Positions 44,201 through 51,125 of a stretch of DNA of 64,000 bases are shown piece by piece (within the stretch, counting starts at the first letter, position 1; each line of letters begins with the position of its first letter). Made by a program: the position numbers and the translations under genes. Source of the stretch: VRUE01 sp036557525 (lineage in GTDB: Bacteria; Actinomycetota; Thermoleophilia; Solirubrobacterales; 70-9); the NCBI GenBank assembly GCA_036557525.1, contig DATBHH010000119.1, positions 10,559-74,558 on the forward strand, written 5' to 3'. The notes beneath the pieces are model-generated. The model was not told where the DNA came from. It made no database searches and saw only the letters and a list, made by a program, of their open reading frames with translations.

Positions 44201-44656
44201 CTCGCGCAAGCGGCCGCTCGCTCGAAGCTGACGAGTCGGCGACGGCTGGCGAGAGACCACCATCAGGTCGACATCAAGCTGATTCCCGACCGCGATGAGT
44301 TCCTGCGCGAGTTACCGCGGCTCAAGGAGGAGCTCAACCTCAACGTCGAGCTCGCCGCACCGTCCGATTTCATTCCGCTTCCCGCAGGATGGGAGAACCG
44401 AAGCCCGCTGATACGCAGGGAGGGCAGGGTCGCGATTCACCACTTCGACCGAGTTGCCCAGGCGCTGTCCAAGATCGAGCGCGGTCACGACCAGGATCTT
44501 CAAGACGTGAGACAGATGATCGCTCGCGTCCTGGTGGACCCGGGAGTTGCCCGTGCCCGGTTCGAGGTGATCGAGCCCGAGCTGTACCGCTTCCCCGCGA
44601 TAGACCCCCCCTCGTTTCGGCGCGCGGTCGAGGAGGCTTTCCGACCGGACCCGTGA
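44201..44656 (+). pseudogene. 5'-truncated DUF6036-like nucleotidyltransferase remnant
   Basis: The frame has no start codon in its first part, and a TAG stands directly in front. From 44225 it reads KLTSRRRLARDHHQVDIKLI, PDRDEFLRELPRLKEELNLN, VELAAPSDFIPLP, GRVAIHHFDRVAQALSKIERG, DLQDVRQMIARVLVDPG, and ends FRRAVEEAFRPDP. This is the C-terminal part of the DUF6036-like nucleotidyltransferase group. The N-terminal GG...D-x-D catalytic part is gone. It ends 9 bases before the stop of YVTN copy 3. Family name is from pattern memory. Confidence 0.6.
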
Positions 44657-44665
44657 GCGGGCCCG

Positions 44666-46261
44666 TTACTGAACGATCTTCAGCCTGCGATAGGTCGTCC
44701 GAGTGGAGCCCTGCACGGTCACCGTCTCCTTGACGAGGACCCTCTTGGCGACGGCGAGCTTGGCGGCGAAGGCCTTCTTCGGCCTCAGGGAGACGATCGC
44801 CGAGCGGTCCGGCTTGAGCTTGGCCTTCGCGAGGGCGCTCTCGGGCTTCGGCCTCTTGCCCTTCCCGCCCTTCTTCGCGAGCGCCTGCAGCTTGAACCTG
44901 CAACCCCGGGGCCCGGCGCTCTTCGGGCATTTGAGCCGGACGCCCGGATAGGCGACCTTCACCTTCTTGGTTTGGCTCGCCGAGGACGGACCGTTGCAGA
45001 AGGCGGTCTGGCCGGTGAAGAGAAAGCCGGGGCAGCCTTCCCCGTCGTCGACGGTCAGCGTCACGGTGTACGTGCCAGGCTTGCCGTAGGTGTGCGGCAG
45101 CTGCGGGCCGCCGGTCGCCGTCTGGCCGTCGCCGAAACTCCAGGCGTAGGTGGCGATCTTGTCGTCGGCGTCGCCGGAGGCTGAGGCGTCCAGGGTGGTG
45201 GGCACTCCCGGGCGCACACGGTTTACCGAGACGGAAGCAGTAGGCGACTGGTCGGGGATGACGGCGATACCGGAGGGAAGGAGGCCGACGCCGATCGGCG
45301 CACCGACCACCTGGTTGGCCTGGGTGTCGATCACCGAGACGGTGCCGGCGCCAAAGCTGGCGACGTAGGCGGTCTTGCCGTCGGGGGTGATCGCGACGCT
45401 ACGCGGGTCTCCGCCGACCGTGATCGGCGAGCCGACAACCTGATTGGTCTGGGTGTCGATCACCGAGACGTCGTTCGCACCGCCGTTGACGACATATGCT
45501 CGCGTACCGTTGGGGGTTATCGCAATGCCGGCAGGGTTTTTTTTGACCGTGATCGGCGAGCCGACCACCTGATTGGTCTGGGTGTCGATCACCGAGACGC
45601 TTTTCGAGCCGACGTTGACGACGTAGGCGGTCCTGCCGTCGGGGGTGATCGCGATCGCGTCCGGATTGATTCCGACCGTGATCGGCGAACCGACCACCTG
45701 ATTGGTCTGGGTGTCGATCACCGAGACGGTGCCGGAGTTGTTGTCGGCGACGTAGGCGGTCTTGCCGTCCGGGGTGATCGCGACGGCCACCGGGAAGCTG
45801 CTTTTTTTCAAGCCGATCGGCGACCCGACCACCTGGTTGGCCTGGGTGTCGATCACCGAGACTGTGTCGGATTCCCCATTTGCGACGTAGGCTCGCGCGC
45901 CGTCGGGGGTGATCGCGATGCCCGCCGGGATTTTCCCGACCGTGATCGGCGAGCCGACCACCTGATTGGTCTGGGTGTCGATCACCGAGACGGTGTTGGA
46001 TTCCTCGTTGGCGACGTAGGCGGTCTTGCCGTCGGGGGTGATCGCAATCGCTGCGACGCCCATGCCAAGGGCGATCGGCGCCCCGACCACCTGATTGGTC
46101 TGGGTGTCGATCACCGAGACGGTGCCTGAATCGATGTTGGCGACATAGGCGTCGCGGGCGAGGGCACTCGTGGATGGGATGGCCAAAAACAGGGCCGCGA
46201 ATGCGGCGACGAAAAGCAGACCGCCACGAAGATGCTGCCCTCGGGATGGTGACCCGGACAC
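44666..46261 (-). CDS. Secreted seven-bladed YVTN beta-propeller/PKD protein, copy 3
   Basis: This 531-residue exported protein has a signal peptide (LLFVAAFAALFLAIPSTSALA), seven blades with SVIDTQTNQVVGSPITVG repeats, a PKD domain (TYAWSFGDGQTATGG) and the C-terminal two-cysteine Lys-rich domain (LKCPKSAGPRGCRFKLQA, end YRRLKIVQ). It is closer to copy 1 than to copy 2 in blades, tail and promoter. GTG 46261 is chosen by alignment with copy 1 (GTG 19128); both follow a TATAGT box. The gene is intact, unlike copy 1. Confidence 0.85.
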   Translation of the reverse strand: MSGSPSRGQHLRGGLLFVAAFAALFLAIPSTSALARDAYVANIDSGTVSVIDTQTNQVVGAPIALGMGVAAIAITPDGKTAYVANEESNTVSVIDTQTNQVVGSPITVGKIPAGIAITPDGARAYVANGESDTVSVIDTQANQVVGSPIGLKKSSFPVAVAITPDGKTAYVADNNSGTVSVIDTQTNQVVGSPITVGINPDAIAITPDGRTAYVVNVGSKSVSVIDTQTNQVVGSPITVKKNPAGIAITPNGTRAYVVNGGANDVSVIDTQTNQVVGSPITVGGDPRSVAITPDGKTAYVASFGAGTVSVIDTQANQVVGAPIGVGLLPSGIAVIPDQSPTASVSVNRVRPGVPTTLDASASGDADDKIATYAWSFGDGQTATGGPQLPHTYGKPGTYTVTLTVDDGEGCPGFLFTGQTAFCNGPSSASQTKKVKVAYPGVRLKCPKSAGPRGCRFKLQALAKKGGKGKRPKPESALAKAKLKPDRSAIVSLRPKKAFAAKLAVAKRVLVKETVTVQGSTRTTYRRLKIVQ

Positions 46262-46268
46262 GAGGGCA

Positions 46269-46274
46269 ACTATA
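46269..46274 (-). promoter_or_regulatory. -10 box (TATAGT) of YVTN copy 3
   Basis: TATAGT lies 7 nt before the GTG at 46261. GGGTATAGTTG matches copy 1 exactly, and CTACT(T/G)TGT upstream is also shared. Confidence 0.5.
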
Positions 46275-46311
46275 CCCAGAACACAGTAGCTTGAAGAAAC
46301 GGAGAGAGAGC

Positions 46312-46371
46312 CATGAGCATGGTCGTCTTCAGGCCTCATGGTGGTTGACGATGTCGGGTAGTCCGCCGGTC
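46312..46371 (+). pseudogene. Remnant of the 5' end of a FAD oxidoreductase gene
   Basis: Just divergent from YVTN copy 3 the sequence reads CCATGAGCATGGTCGTC and then ATGGTGGTTGACGATGTCGG followed by TAG. The equivalent place next to copy 1 starts ATGAGCACGGTCGTCGACGA (MSTVVDDVDYLVVG). The match is short and interrupted, and nothing of the FAD domain follows. The arrangement suggests that copy 3 was copied together with its divergent promoter region. Confidence 0.4.
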
Positions 46372-46430
46372 GAGGAAGCTCTGCAGACCCCGTACGAACC
46401 ACCCCGCCCTGCTGAGGAACGACCGACGCG

Positions 46431-46473
46431 GAGCTCGGTGGAGTCGGGGAAAAATTTCGGGACAAACTTTCAG
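46431..46473 (+). repeat. att-like scar E (element flank only)
   Basis: GAGCTCGGTGGAGTCGGGGA followed by AAAATTTCGGGACAAACTTT matches the distal flank of scars B and C with few changes. The tRNA-derived half is not recognisable here. It divides YVTN copy 3 from the DUF998 gene and may be the border at which the FAD remnant was cut. Confidence 0.55.
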
Positions 46474-46505
46474 GAGCTCGACGGTTGGAACAGACGCGCG
46501 CGTGG

Positions 46506-47255
46506 TCAACCGACTGGGTGAGTTGTAGCGTCGGTGCCGGCGACCTCAACCTTCTCACGACGCTGAATGGAAGCCTCGTGCGCCCGCAGCGTGTCCGGCG
46601 TGAGAGTGGCCTCGAGGATCAGCGCCGTCGCGCAAAGCAGAGCCCAGAGTTGGCCGACAAGTGACCAGAGGCGCTCTTCGAGGCCCTGATAGCCGACGAA
46701 CGATTCGTGCAGGAAAAGGGTGGCAAGCCACACGGCCAGGACGACGAGAGCCCCGCCCAGCACGATTCGGGCGAGGCGGCTCGGCCACGCAGAGCGGGCG
46801 AAGGCGAATGCCGATAGGAAGAGCGAGATCTCGATGCCGAAGCTCAGCCACACGTGCGCGTAGTGATGCCAGGAAAGTGCGCTCGCCGCCTCGTGTGACT
46901 TGCATACGGCGCTCAGCGTCGGCGAGCAGTCCATGTGCAGCGGCCCGATAAGAATCGCGCATAGGCCGGCCAGGGCGAACATCACAGGCATTCCCAGCGG
47001 CCAGGGCCGCGCGCGCAGCGACGGCACGAGCGCGACCGCAAGAGCGATGAAACCAAGTCCCCAGATCCCGACGAAGATGAGAAAGATCCAGGGGTGAGCC
47101 GCCCCTTCCCGGCCGAGCTCGCTTATGTACTGGCGTGCCGGCGAGTAATGGGGTTCGAGGGCACCGGCGAGCACCCATCCGCCGAGGAACACAACCTGTG
47201 CGACCATCGCTGCCTGCGCCAACAGCAACGTGCGGCGGCGCGCCGCGGCGGGCAT
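46506..47255 (-). CDS. DUF998-type membrane protein
   Basis: This roughly 249-residue integral membrane protein has six or more helices. The conserved PHYSPARQYISELGREGAAHP loop after helix 1 (read in parts: YSPARQYISELG) is the mark of DUF998 proteins, whose function is unknown. WHHYAHVW and ESFVGYQGLEERLWSL lie in later loops. A charged C-terminal tail follows. ATG 47255 is used; GTG 47303 would add 16 residues. It stands alone on its strand, upstream of scar E. Confidence 0.75.
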   Translation of the reverse strand: MPAAARRRTLLLAQAAMVAQVVFLGGWVLAGALEPHYSPARQYISELGREGAAHPWIFLIFVGIWGLGFIALAVALVPSLRARPWPLGMPVMFALAGLCAILIGPLHMDCSPTLSAVCKSHEAASALSWHHYAHVWLSFGIEISLFLSAFAFARSAWPSRLARIVLGGALVVLAVWLATLFLHESFVGYQGLEERLWSLVGQLWALLCATALILEATLTPDTLRAHEASIQRREKVEVAGTDATTHPVG

Positions 47256-47315
47256 GAGCGGCCAACCTGGCGGCCTGAGCCAAAGCGCAACGTTACGGAG
47301 CACGTTCTCTGGAGG

Positions 47316-47864
47316 CTATCCGGAGTTGGGGGATGCCAAGAAAGGCCCGCATGGAGGTCTGATCAGCCTTCGGAATCCGGCTCGGTCTCGCCCGGGAAGT
47401 AATCCGCCTCCCGAGCGTCGGTTGCGCAGGATCATCTCAAGCGATTCGGCTGGCGGCTCGCCGCCGGGGGGATAGTTCCGGACCATCACCTTGCCGCTGT
47501 CCGGGTACTCGTTGATCTCCGGATAGAGCATGGTGCTGACGATCAGTACGCGCACAGTGTCCGACTGGCGGTTGTCGAGTCGATGAGCTCCTTCACGGCC
47601 GGTAGGACAGGCGACTATGTCCCCGGGCGAGAGCTCCCGCTCGGTGTCGAGGCCGCACAGAGTCGGGCGGCCAGACAGCACGATGATCAGCTCCTCGTTT
47701 GCGTGGTGGATGTGAAGCGGGAAACTCGAGGCGCCGGGCAGAAGCTCGTAGAGCGAGGTGCCGAGCTTCTCGCACCCGGCCTGCCGGCCCAGCCGGGCTC
47801 GACGCCACGCAAACGGTGGACGGTCGAGGTCCGCGTCCCAGTGTGGCTCGTAGATGTTCGCCAC
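47316..47864 (-). CDS. Cupin-domain protein
   Basis: This 182-residue protein has an N-terminal ANIYEPHWDADLDRPPFAWR segment, a cupin barrel with HIHHANEELIIVLSG (metal ligands of motif 1) and a partner region GDIVACPTGREGAHRL (motif 2), then VLIVSTMLYPEINEYPDSGK. It belongs to the cupins of unknown catalytic function (often annotated simply as cupin). The C-terminal 35 residues are variable. GTG 47864 starts the conserved part. It is followed 60 bases later by the DUF998 gene on the same strand. Confidence 0.85.
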   Translation of the reverse strand: MANIYEPHWDADLDRPPFAWRRARLGRQAGCEKLGTSLYELLPGASSFPLHIHHANEELIIVLSGRPTLCGLDTERELSPGDIVACPTGREGAHRLDNRQSDTVRVLIVSTMLYPEINEYPDSGKVMVRNYPPGGEPPAESLEMILRNRRSGGGLLPGRDRAGFRRLIRPPCGPFLASPNSG

Positions 47865-48003
47865 GCCGCAGGAGCGTATCTCCTGATCGGCGACTGGCCC
47901 AGGTGATGTAGGGGTCAGCACCAGAAATCCTGGCGTCACTCGCGTTCGCCGCCTCGCGCCCCTTCTGAACCATCGTGGGCCTGCTCTCATCGACGTCATC
48001 GTC

Positions 48004-48031
48004 CTCGCCGAACCTAGGCCGGCGAGGTTTT
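48004..48031 (+). terminator. Intrinsic-terminator-like stem-loop
   Basis: CTCGCCG pairs with CGGCGAG across a 9-nt loop and is followed by GTTTT on the plus strand. No plus-strand gene is known directly upstream, so its purpose is unclear. Confidence 0.35.
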
Positions 48032-48223
48032 GTGCTCGTCGACTTCATCCATCGAATATTCCAGGCCAACCCGGAGAAACTTCGGTGAAAAGATCCCCCT
48101 CATCATCGAAGGTCTCCCAAACCGGAAAGATGAAGGAGGCGCGCGGAATCACGCGCGAGCAAGACAACGATCTTTGAGCCCAAAGCCGACTGGCCGGCAC
48201 CATCCGCAACCTTGACGTCAACT

Positions 48224-48230
48224 AGGAGGT
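48224..48230 (+). promoter_or_regulatory. Strong ribosome-binding site deciding a TTG start
   Basis: AGGAGGT lies 5 nt before the TTG at 48236. This full match to the anti-Shine-Dalgarno sequence favours the TTG over the upstream in-frame codons. Confidence 0.7.
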
Positions 48231-48235
48231 CCATC

Positions 48236-48625
48236 TTGCCTGAGACGATTCCGTTCAGCGAGCGCAGCCGACAAGCCCAGATCGTCCTCGCGCTCGTCGT
48301 GCCGTTCATCTTCGGCGCGGTCGTCGGGGTCGTCCTCGGCGCTTCCGCCACTGCCTACTGGATCCTCTCCGCCTTCGCCGCCATTGGCGCGGTGCTTGCC
48401 GGACTCGAGCATCCCAATCCGCGTTCGGCGGCGATCCGCGGCCTCGTCATAGGAGCGGTCTACGGCATCGGCCTGCTTCTCGCGCACGCTGTCGCCGGCA
48501 CCCACGCTGAAGTGTCGCTCGGCAGTTTTCCGCCCTTCGTGATTCTGATCGACGCGATTGCCGGGGGGATTCTCGCAGCGATCGGCGGGTTGATCTCCCG
48601 GGCGAGAATCAGGCGATCCCGCTAA
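48236..48625 (+). CDS. Small membrane protein of unknown function
   Basis: This 129-residue protein has about four transmembrane helices. Segments include IVLALVVPFIFGAVVGVVLG, AYWILSAFAAIGAVLAGLEH, GLVIGAVYGIGLLLAHAVAG and ILIDAIAGGILAAIGGLIS. Small Gly/Ala residues recur in the helices (GxxxG-like), suggesting close packing or oligomers. The N-terminus is charged (SERSRQAQ) and the C-terminus basic. No family name recognised. The TTG start is set by an excellent ribosome-binding site. Confidence 0.72.
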   Translation: MPETIPFSERSRQAQIVLALVVPFIFGAVVGVVLGASATAYWILSAFAAIGAVLAGLEHPNPRSAAIRGLVIGAVYGIGLLLAHAVAGTHAEVSLGSFPPFVILIDAIAGGILAAIGGLISRARIRRSR

Positions 48626-48665
48626 CAGCTGTGGGCAATGGCCTTGCTGAGCGGAGCTTTCCCAG

Positions 48666-48817
48666 TGGGGCGGGCTGGACTCGAACCAGCGACCGACGGA
48701 TTATGAGTCGCGCCAGAACCGCTCTAGAAAGCCAAATCTGGCGTGTCAGAGCGAAGGAATCTGAGGAGATTCAGGGAGTTCGGTGGAGTTGGGGACAAAT
48801 TTCGGGACAAAGTTTCA
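48666..48817 (+). repeat. tRNA-Met-derived att-like scar B with element flank
   Basis: Bases 48666-48709 are identical over 44 bases to 50563-50606, the 3' half of the tRNA-Met complement. Then the sequence diverges into the flank shared with scars C, D and E (GCGCCAGAACCGCTCTAGAA, GAATCTGAGGAGATTCAGGG, GGGACAAATTTCGGGACAAA). This is the youngest-looking scar. No tRNA 5' half follows. Confidence 0.85.
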
Positions 48818-48825
48818 GACCGTCT

Positions 48826-49182
48826 CTATAGGCCGCGATCCTTCTTGTCGTGGTGGGCGCTGACCATCCTGGATACCGGCCATGCACAGAGACCAACGAC
48901 CCATATGCAGAGGATCGCAATCCAGAGTGCCCCTCCCCAGCCATCTCCGTGATGAGCGCCGGGTGGTTCTGCATCAGTCGTCAGTGCGGCAACTCCGATG
49001 CCCAAGCCAAGAAAGGTTGCGATAAGTCCGAACGCCCGCACCGTCCGCTCATCTTGTCGTTCCTGTCGTGCGACCTCGCCGGCACGAGCCAGCAAGTAAA
49101 GGCCCTGACCCATTACCAGAATCGCCAAGACGCTACCGCCGACTTCCCACACATGCTGAGGCAAGAAGGCAAATGTGATCAT
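48826..49182 (-). CDS. Small membrane protein of unknown function
   Basis: This 118-residue protein has about three transmembrane helices (HVWEVGGSVLAILVMGQGLY, AFGLIATFLGLGIGVAALT, GALWIAILCIWVVGLCAWP). A charged loop sits between the first two (REVARQERQDERTVR-like), and a short acidic/His loop (DAEPPGAHHGDG) follows the second. No family recognised. It lies between scar B and the nucleotidyltransferase module, possibly part of the newest insertion. Confidence 0.6.
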   Translation of the reverse strand: MITFAFLPQHVWEVGGSVLAILVMGQGLYLLARAGEVARQERQDERTVRAFGLIATFLGLGIGVAALTTDAEPPGAHHGDGWGGALWIAILCIWVVGLCAWPVSRMVSAHHDKKDRGL

Positions 49183-49208
49183 GGCCGCATGAATCGAGGT
49201 GGTCGATG

Positions 49209-49922
49209 CTATGCGGAGGCGGCACCGATGCCGATGAGCTGATCCACCCGAGGTCGAATTACCTGGATGACGCGATCGGGGGCTTCCGGGCCAGGCGGCA
49301 ATGCGCCCTCTAGTCCGTTTGGGAAGGCTGGGTGCCCGGAGAGATCCTTCAGTTGCCCGGCGACATACCGACGGAGCTCAGCAGGGGATCCGACGACCTC
49401 ATCAACGAGCTCCTCGCGCCCGTCGATCAAGGCCACGATGTCTCCGAAATCTCGGCTGCCGTAGAAGTCACTCTTACCTCTGGCCCCGAACGCCTCAAGC
49501 TTTGCGGCCAATAGGAATGGAGGCGGAATTACCTTGATGGCTTGGCCGGCTGGCAGGGTGTACTTGACCGAGTTGGCGTAAGCATGCTTTAGCCACTCAT
49601 TCGAGAATCCGAGTATCGACGCATCGGTAGGCATTACGTCGAGAACTAGCTCGGGATACGGATATCGGAATCGACAGATCATTCCGCTCTCCTGATCGTT
49701 TTCGAAGCCAGCTTCTCGAAGCCGCTCTTCGAGGCGATAGTAGTCCCGTCTCGACGAGACCTCGACGATGACGTCAACATCTTCAGTGGGCCGGAACTCG
49801 GGCGCGGCTGCGTCTGTGATCCAAAGATCGACGGTCGCGCCACCGACGAAGACAACGTCCTGGTCAAGCTCACCCAGATGCTCGAGCGCCCGTTCGAGCA
49901 TGGCGAGGTTCTCTTGATTCAT
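49209..49922 (-). CDS. AbiEii-like nucleotidyltransferase (toxin-like)
   Basis: This 237-residue protein has the nucleotidyltransferase signature: VVFVGGATVDLW (GG at 27-28), TEDVDVIVEV (metal ligands D48 and D50) and ELVLDVMPTD with a third candidate acid (D95). It also has the PPFLLAAKLEAF...DFGDIVALIDGR region typical of AbiEii/DUF1814-type proteins. Such enzymes act as toxins in type IV-like toxin-antitoxin or abortive-infection modules, for example by adding nucleotides to tRNA. The role here is inferred. The start overlaps the HTH gene stop (ATGA), and the pair stands directly beside tRNA-Met. Confidence 0.85.
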   Translation of the reverse strand: MNQENLAMLERALEHLGELDQDVVFVGGATVDLWITDAAAPEFRPTEDVDVIVEVSSRRDYYRLEERLREAGFENDQESGMICRFRYPYPELVLDVMPTDASILGFSNEWLKHAYANSVKYTLPAGQAIKVIPPPFLLAAKLEAFGARGKSDFYGSRDFGDIVALIDGREELVDEVVGSPAELRRYVAGQLKDLSGHPAFPNGLEGALPPGPEAPDRVIQVIRPRVDQLIGIGAASA

Positions 49923-50434
49923 GCCAAGACGGGCGCCTTAAGGCGGCGACCAAGTTCTTTACCCGCCAACCCACGCTCACGCGCATTGCCGATTCGGATC
50001 GCGTCGAACAGGGCCAGCAGTTCGCCGAGGGCCGGATCCCTTTTGGCTGCTTTAGGCACAACGGGATGAAGTGGCTCAAGCGCAATGCCGCGCTTCTTGC
50101 CTTGAGCGAAAGGCCAAACCGGCACATTTTCCTGAGAGGACACGAGCTGGTCGCGAAGAGGTGGCGCCGCCCACGCGGTTGGAATTCCTCGCGCTTCTCC
50201 CTGCCTTATCGGAGGGAAGACATACTTCGCGCCATGCTGCAGAAACTCCAAGAGTGCAGGCTGGTTGACGTCCTTGCGCTTCGAGCTGTACAGGCCTGAC
50301 TTCTCAGCGCGTTCCAGGCTGCGGTGAACCGCCGATGGGCTCAGATCGAGCTCTGAGGCAATTTGCTCAAAGGTCCAACCCTGGTCCTGGCCAACGAGCT
50401 TCAGCAGAACGACAATGTCCTGGGGTTTCAACAT
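49919..50434 (-). CDS. HTH-domain protein, partner (antitoxin-like) of the nucleotidyltransferase
   Basis: This 171-residue protein has an N-terminal winged-helix/HTH domain (LKPQDIVVLLKL, then WTFEQIASELDLSPSAVHRS, about 19-38). A conserved body follows: LLEFLQHGAKYVFPPIRQGE, GIPTAWAAPPL, VPVWPFAQGKKRG and DPALGELLALFDAIRIGNAR. Proteins of this form regularly precede an AbiEii-like nucleotidyltransferase. It is likely the DNA-binding antitoxin that represses its own operon. An inverted ATTCCA/TGGAAT element lies just upstream of its ATG. Established as a family association; activity inferred. Confidence 0.82.
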   Translation of the reverse strand: MLKPQDIVVLLKLVGQDQGWTFEQIASELDLSPSAVHRSLERAEKSGLYSSKRKDVNQPALLEFLQHGAKYVFPPIRQGEARGIPTAWAAPPLRDQLVSSQENVPVWPFAQGKKRGIALEPLHPVVPKAAKRDPALGELLALFDAIRIGNARERGLAGKELGRRLKAPVLA

Positions 50435-50456
50435 GGATGGAGGATAGCGCTAGCGC

Positions 50457-50480
50457 ATTCCATATTCCAGAATTTGGAAT
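50457..50480 (-). promoter_or_regulatory. Candidate operator of the HTH/nucleotidyltransferase module
   Basis: Two direct ATTCCA half-sites (50457-50462, 50464-50469) and one inverted TGGAAT (50475-50480) lie 23-46 bases upstream of the HTH start. An adjacent TAGCGCTA palindrome is at 50446. The AT-rich stretch is unusual for this DNA and fits an autoregulatory operator/promoter. Confidence 0.5.
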
Positions 50481-50562
50481 ACAGCAAAGGCCATTGCACC
50501 GGGGCCCTGGACTTCGCCCGATCGACTTTTTTCTAAAGATGGCCATCTAGAGGCCTTTTCCA

Positions 50563-50636
50563 TGGGGCGGGCTGGACTCGAACCAGCGACCGACGGATTA
50601 TGAGTCCGCTGCTCTGACCAACTGAGCTACCGCCCC
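50563..50636 (-). tRNA. tRNA-Met (anticodon CAT)
   Basis: The 74-base gene folds as a full cloverleaf: acceptor GGGGCGG/CCGCCCC, D-arm with AGCTCAGTTGGTCAGAGC, anticodon loop CTCATAA (anticodon at 50600-50602), T-arm GGTTCGAGTCC. No CCA is encoded. CAT also occurs in tRNA-Ile2 with a lysidine base, but the sequence looks like an elongator Met. Its 3' half is the attachment-type target copied at 48.67, 42.02 and 38.53 kb. Confidence 0.9.
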
Positions 50637-50657
50637 GGACGGCGAGCGTAGCGAGTG

Positions 50658-50663
50658 TAGGCT
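50658..50663 (+). promoter_or_regulatory. -10 box (TAGGCT) of the PPOX gene
   Basis: TAGGCT ends 6 nt before the ATG at 50670. No ribosome-binding site intervenes, consistent with a leaderless mRNA. Confidence 0.45.
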
Positions 50664-50669
50664 CGACCG

Positions 50670-51086
50670 ATGGAGCTGCCGCAGAGCGCGAGGGACCTGA
50701 TCGAGGGGGGCGCTCTCGGTCATCTCGTCACGCTGAATGAAGACGGTTCGCCGCAGGTCACCTGCGTCTGGGTCGGCGTCGATGGCGACGATCTGGTGAC
50801 CGCGCATCTCAAAGCCGACCAGCGCAAGCTTCGGAACGTCGGCCGCGATCCTCGCGTGACCCTTTCCTTCGAGGGAACCGAGATCCAGCCGCCGGGTCTG
50901 AAGCAGTATCTGATCGTGCGAGGGACGGCATCGATTGAGGAGGGCGGAGCGCCCGAGCTGCTGCAGGAGCTCGCGCATGTCTACCTCGGCCCTGAGGTCG
51001 AGTTCCCGCCGATGCCCGAACCTCCCCCGGGCGTGCGGATGCGGATTGCGGTCGAGCGCATCGGCGGCGTCGGCCCCTGGGCCTGA
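50670..51086 (+). CDS. PPOX-class, probably F420-dependent flavin/deazaflavin enzyme
   Basis: This 138-residue split beta-barrel protein belongs to the pyridoxamine 5'-phosphate oxidase-like family. Conserved parts are LGHLVTLNEDGSPQVTCVWV, KADQRKLRNVGRDPRVTLSF and KQYLIVRGTASI. The size and RK-L-rNl-rDPRv-L segment match the short F420-binding group common in actinobacteria, so F420-dependent reduction of an unknown substrate is likely. It is the first core gene after the island and reads away from the tRNA. Confidence 0.87.
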   Translation: MELPQSARDLIEGGALGHLVTLNEDGSPQVTCVWVGVDGDDLVTAHLKADQRKLRNVGRDPRVTLSFEGTEIQPPGLKQYLIVRGTASIEEGGAPELLQELAHVYLGPEVEFPPMPEPPPGVRMRIAVERIGGVGPWA

Positions 51087-51113
51087 TTGCTCGACGAAAG
51101 CCGTCCGGAGCGT

Positions 51114-51119
51114 TAGGTT
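51114..51119 (+). promoter_or_regulatory. -10 box (TAGGTT) of the secreted protein at 51126
   Basis: TAGGTT ends 6 nt before the ATG at 51126, with no ribosome-binding site; leaderless start likely. Confidence 0.45.
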
Positions 51120-51125
51120 TGGCCA

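Larger units (their letters stand above)
47865..48235. other. 371-base stretch without a supported gene
   Basis: The region separates the cupin from the plus-strand membrane protein. Short open frames exist on both strands, but none has family features. It contains a terminator-like hairpin (48004-48031), a short CGCGCG inverted repeat near 48140, and the ribosome-binding site of the next gene. Confidence 0.4.
38526..50606. mobile_element. tRNA-Met-associated genomic island built by serial insertions
   Basis: The segment runs from scar D to the 3' half of the intact tRNA-Met(CAT) gene. Three further partial copies (C, E, B) lie inside, all in the same orientation. No integrase, excisionase or transposase gene is visible, so the element or elements can no longer move themselves. 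The cargo is mixed: DUF302, MFS exporter, lipoprotein, two YVTN propellers, decayed and intact nucleotidyltransferase modules, small membrane proteins and a cupin. The gene density is lower and the share of unknown or broken genes higher than on either side. Confidence 0.65.

Noticed and set aside
42209..46261. YVTN repeats as a CRISPR-like array
   Set aside because: The regular period of about 126 bases encodes beta-propeller blades in frame; there are no spacer-like unique segments of 30-40 bases between identical short repeats.
48631..48831. An open frame starting next to scar B (beginning with a GWTRTSDRRIM-like stretch)
   Set aside because: The stretch is a translation of antisense tRNA sequence, a well-known false protein start.
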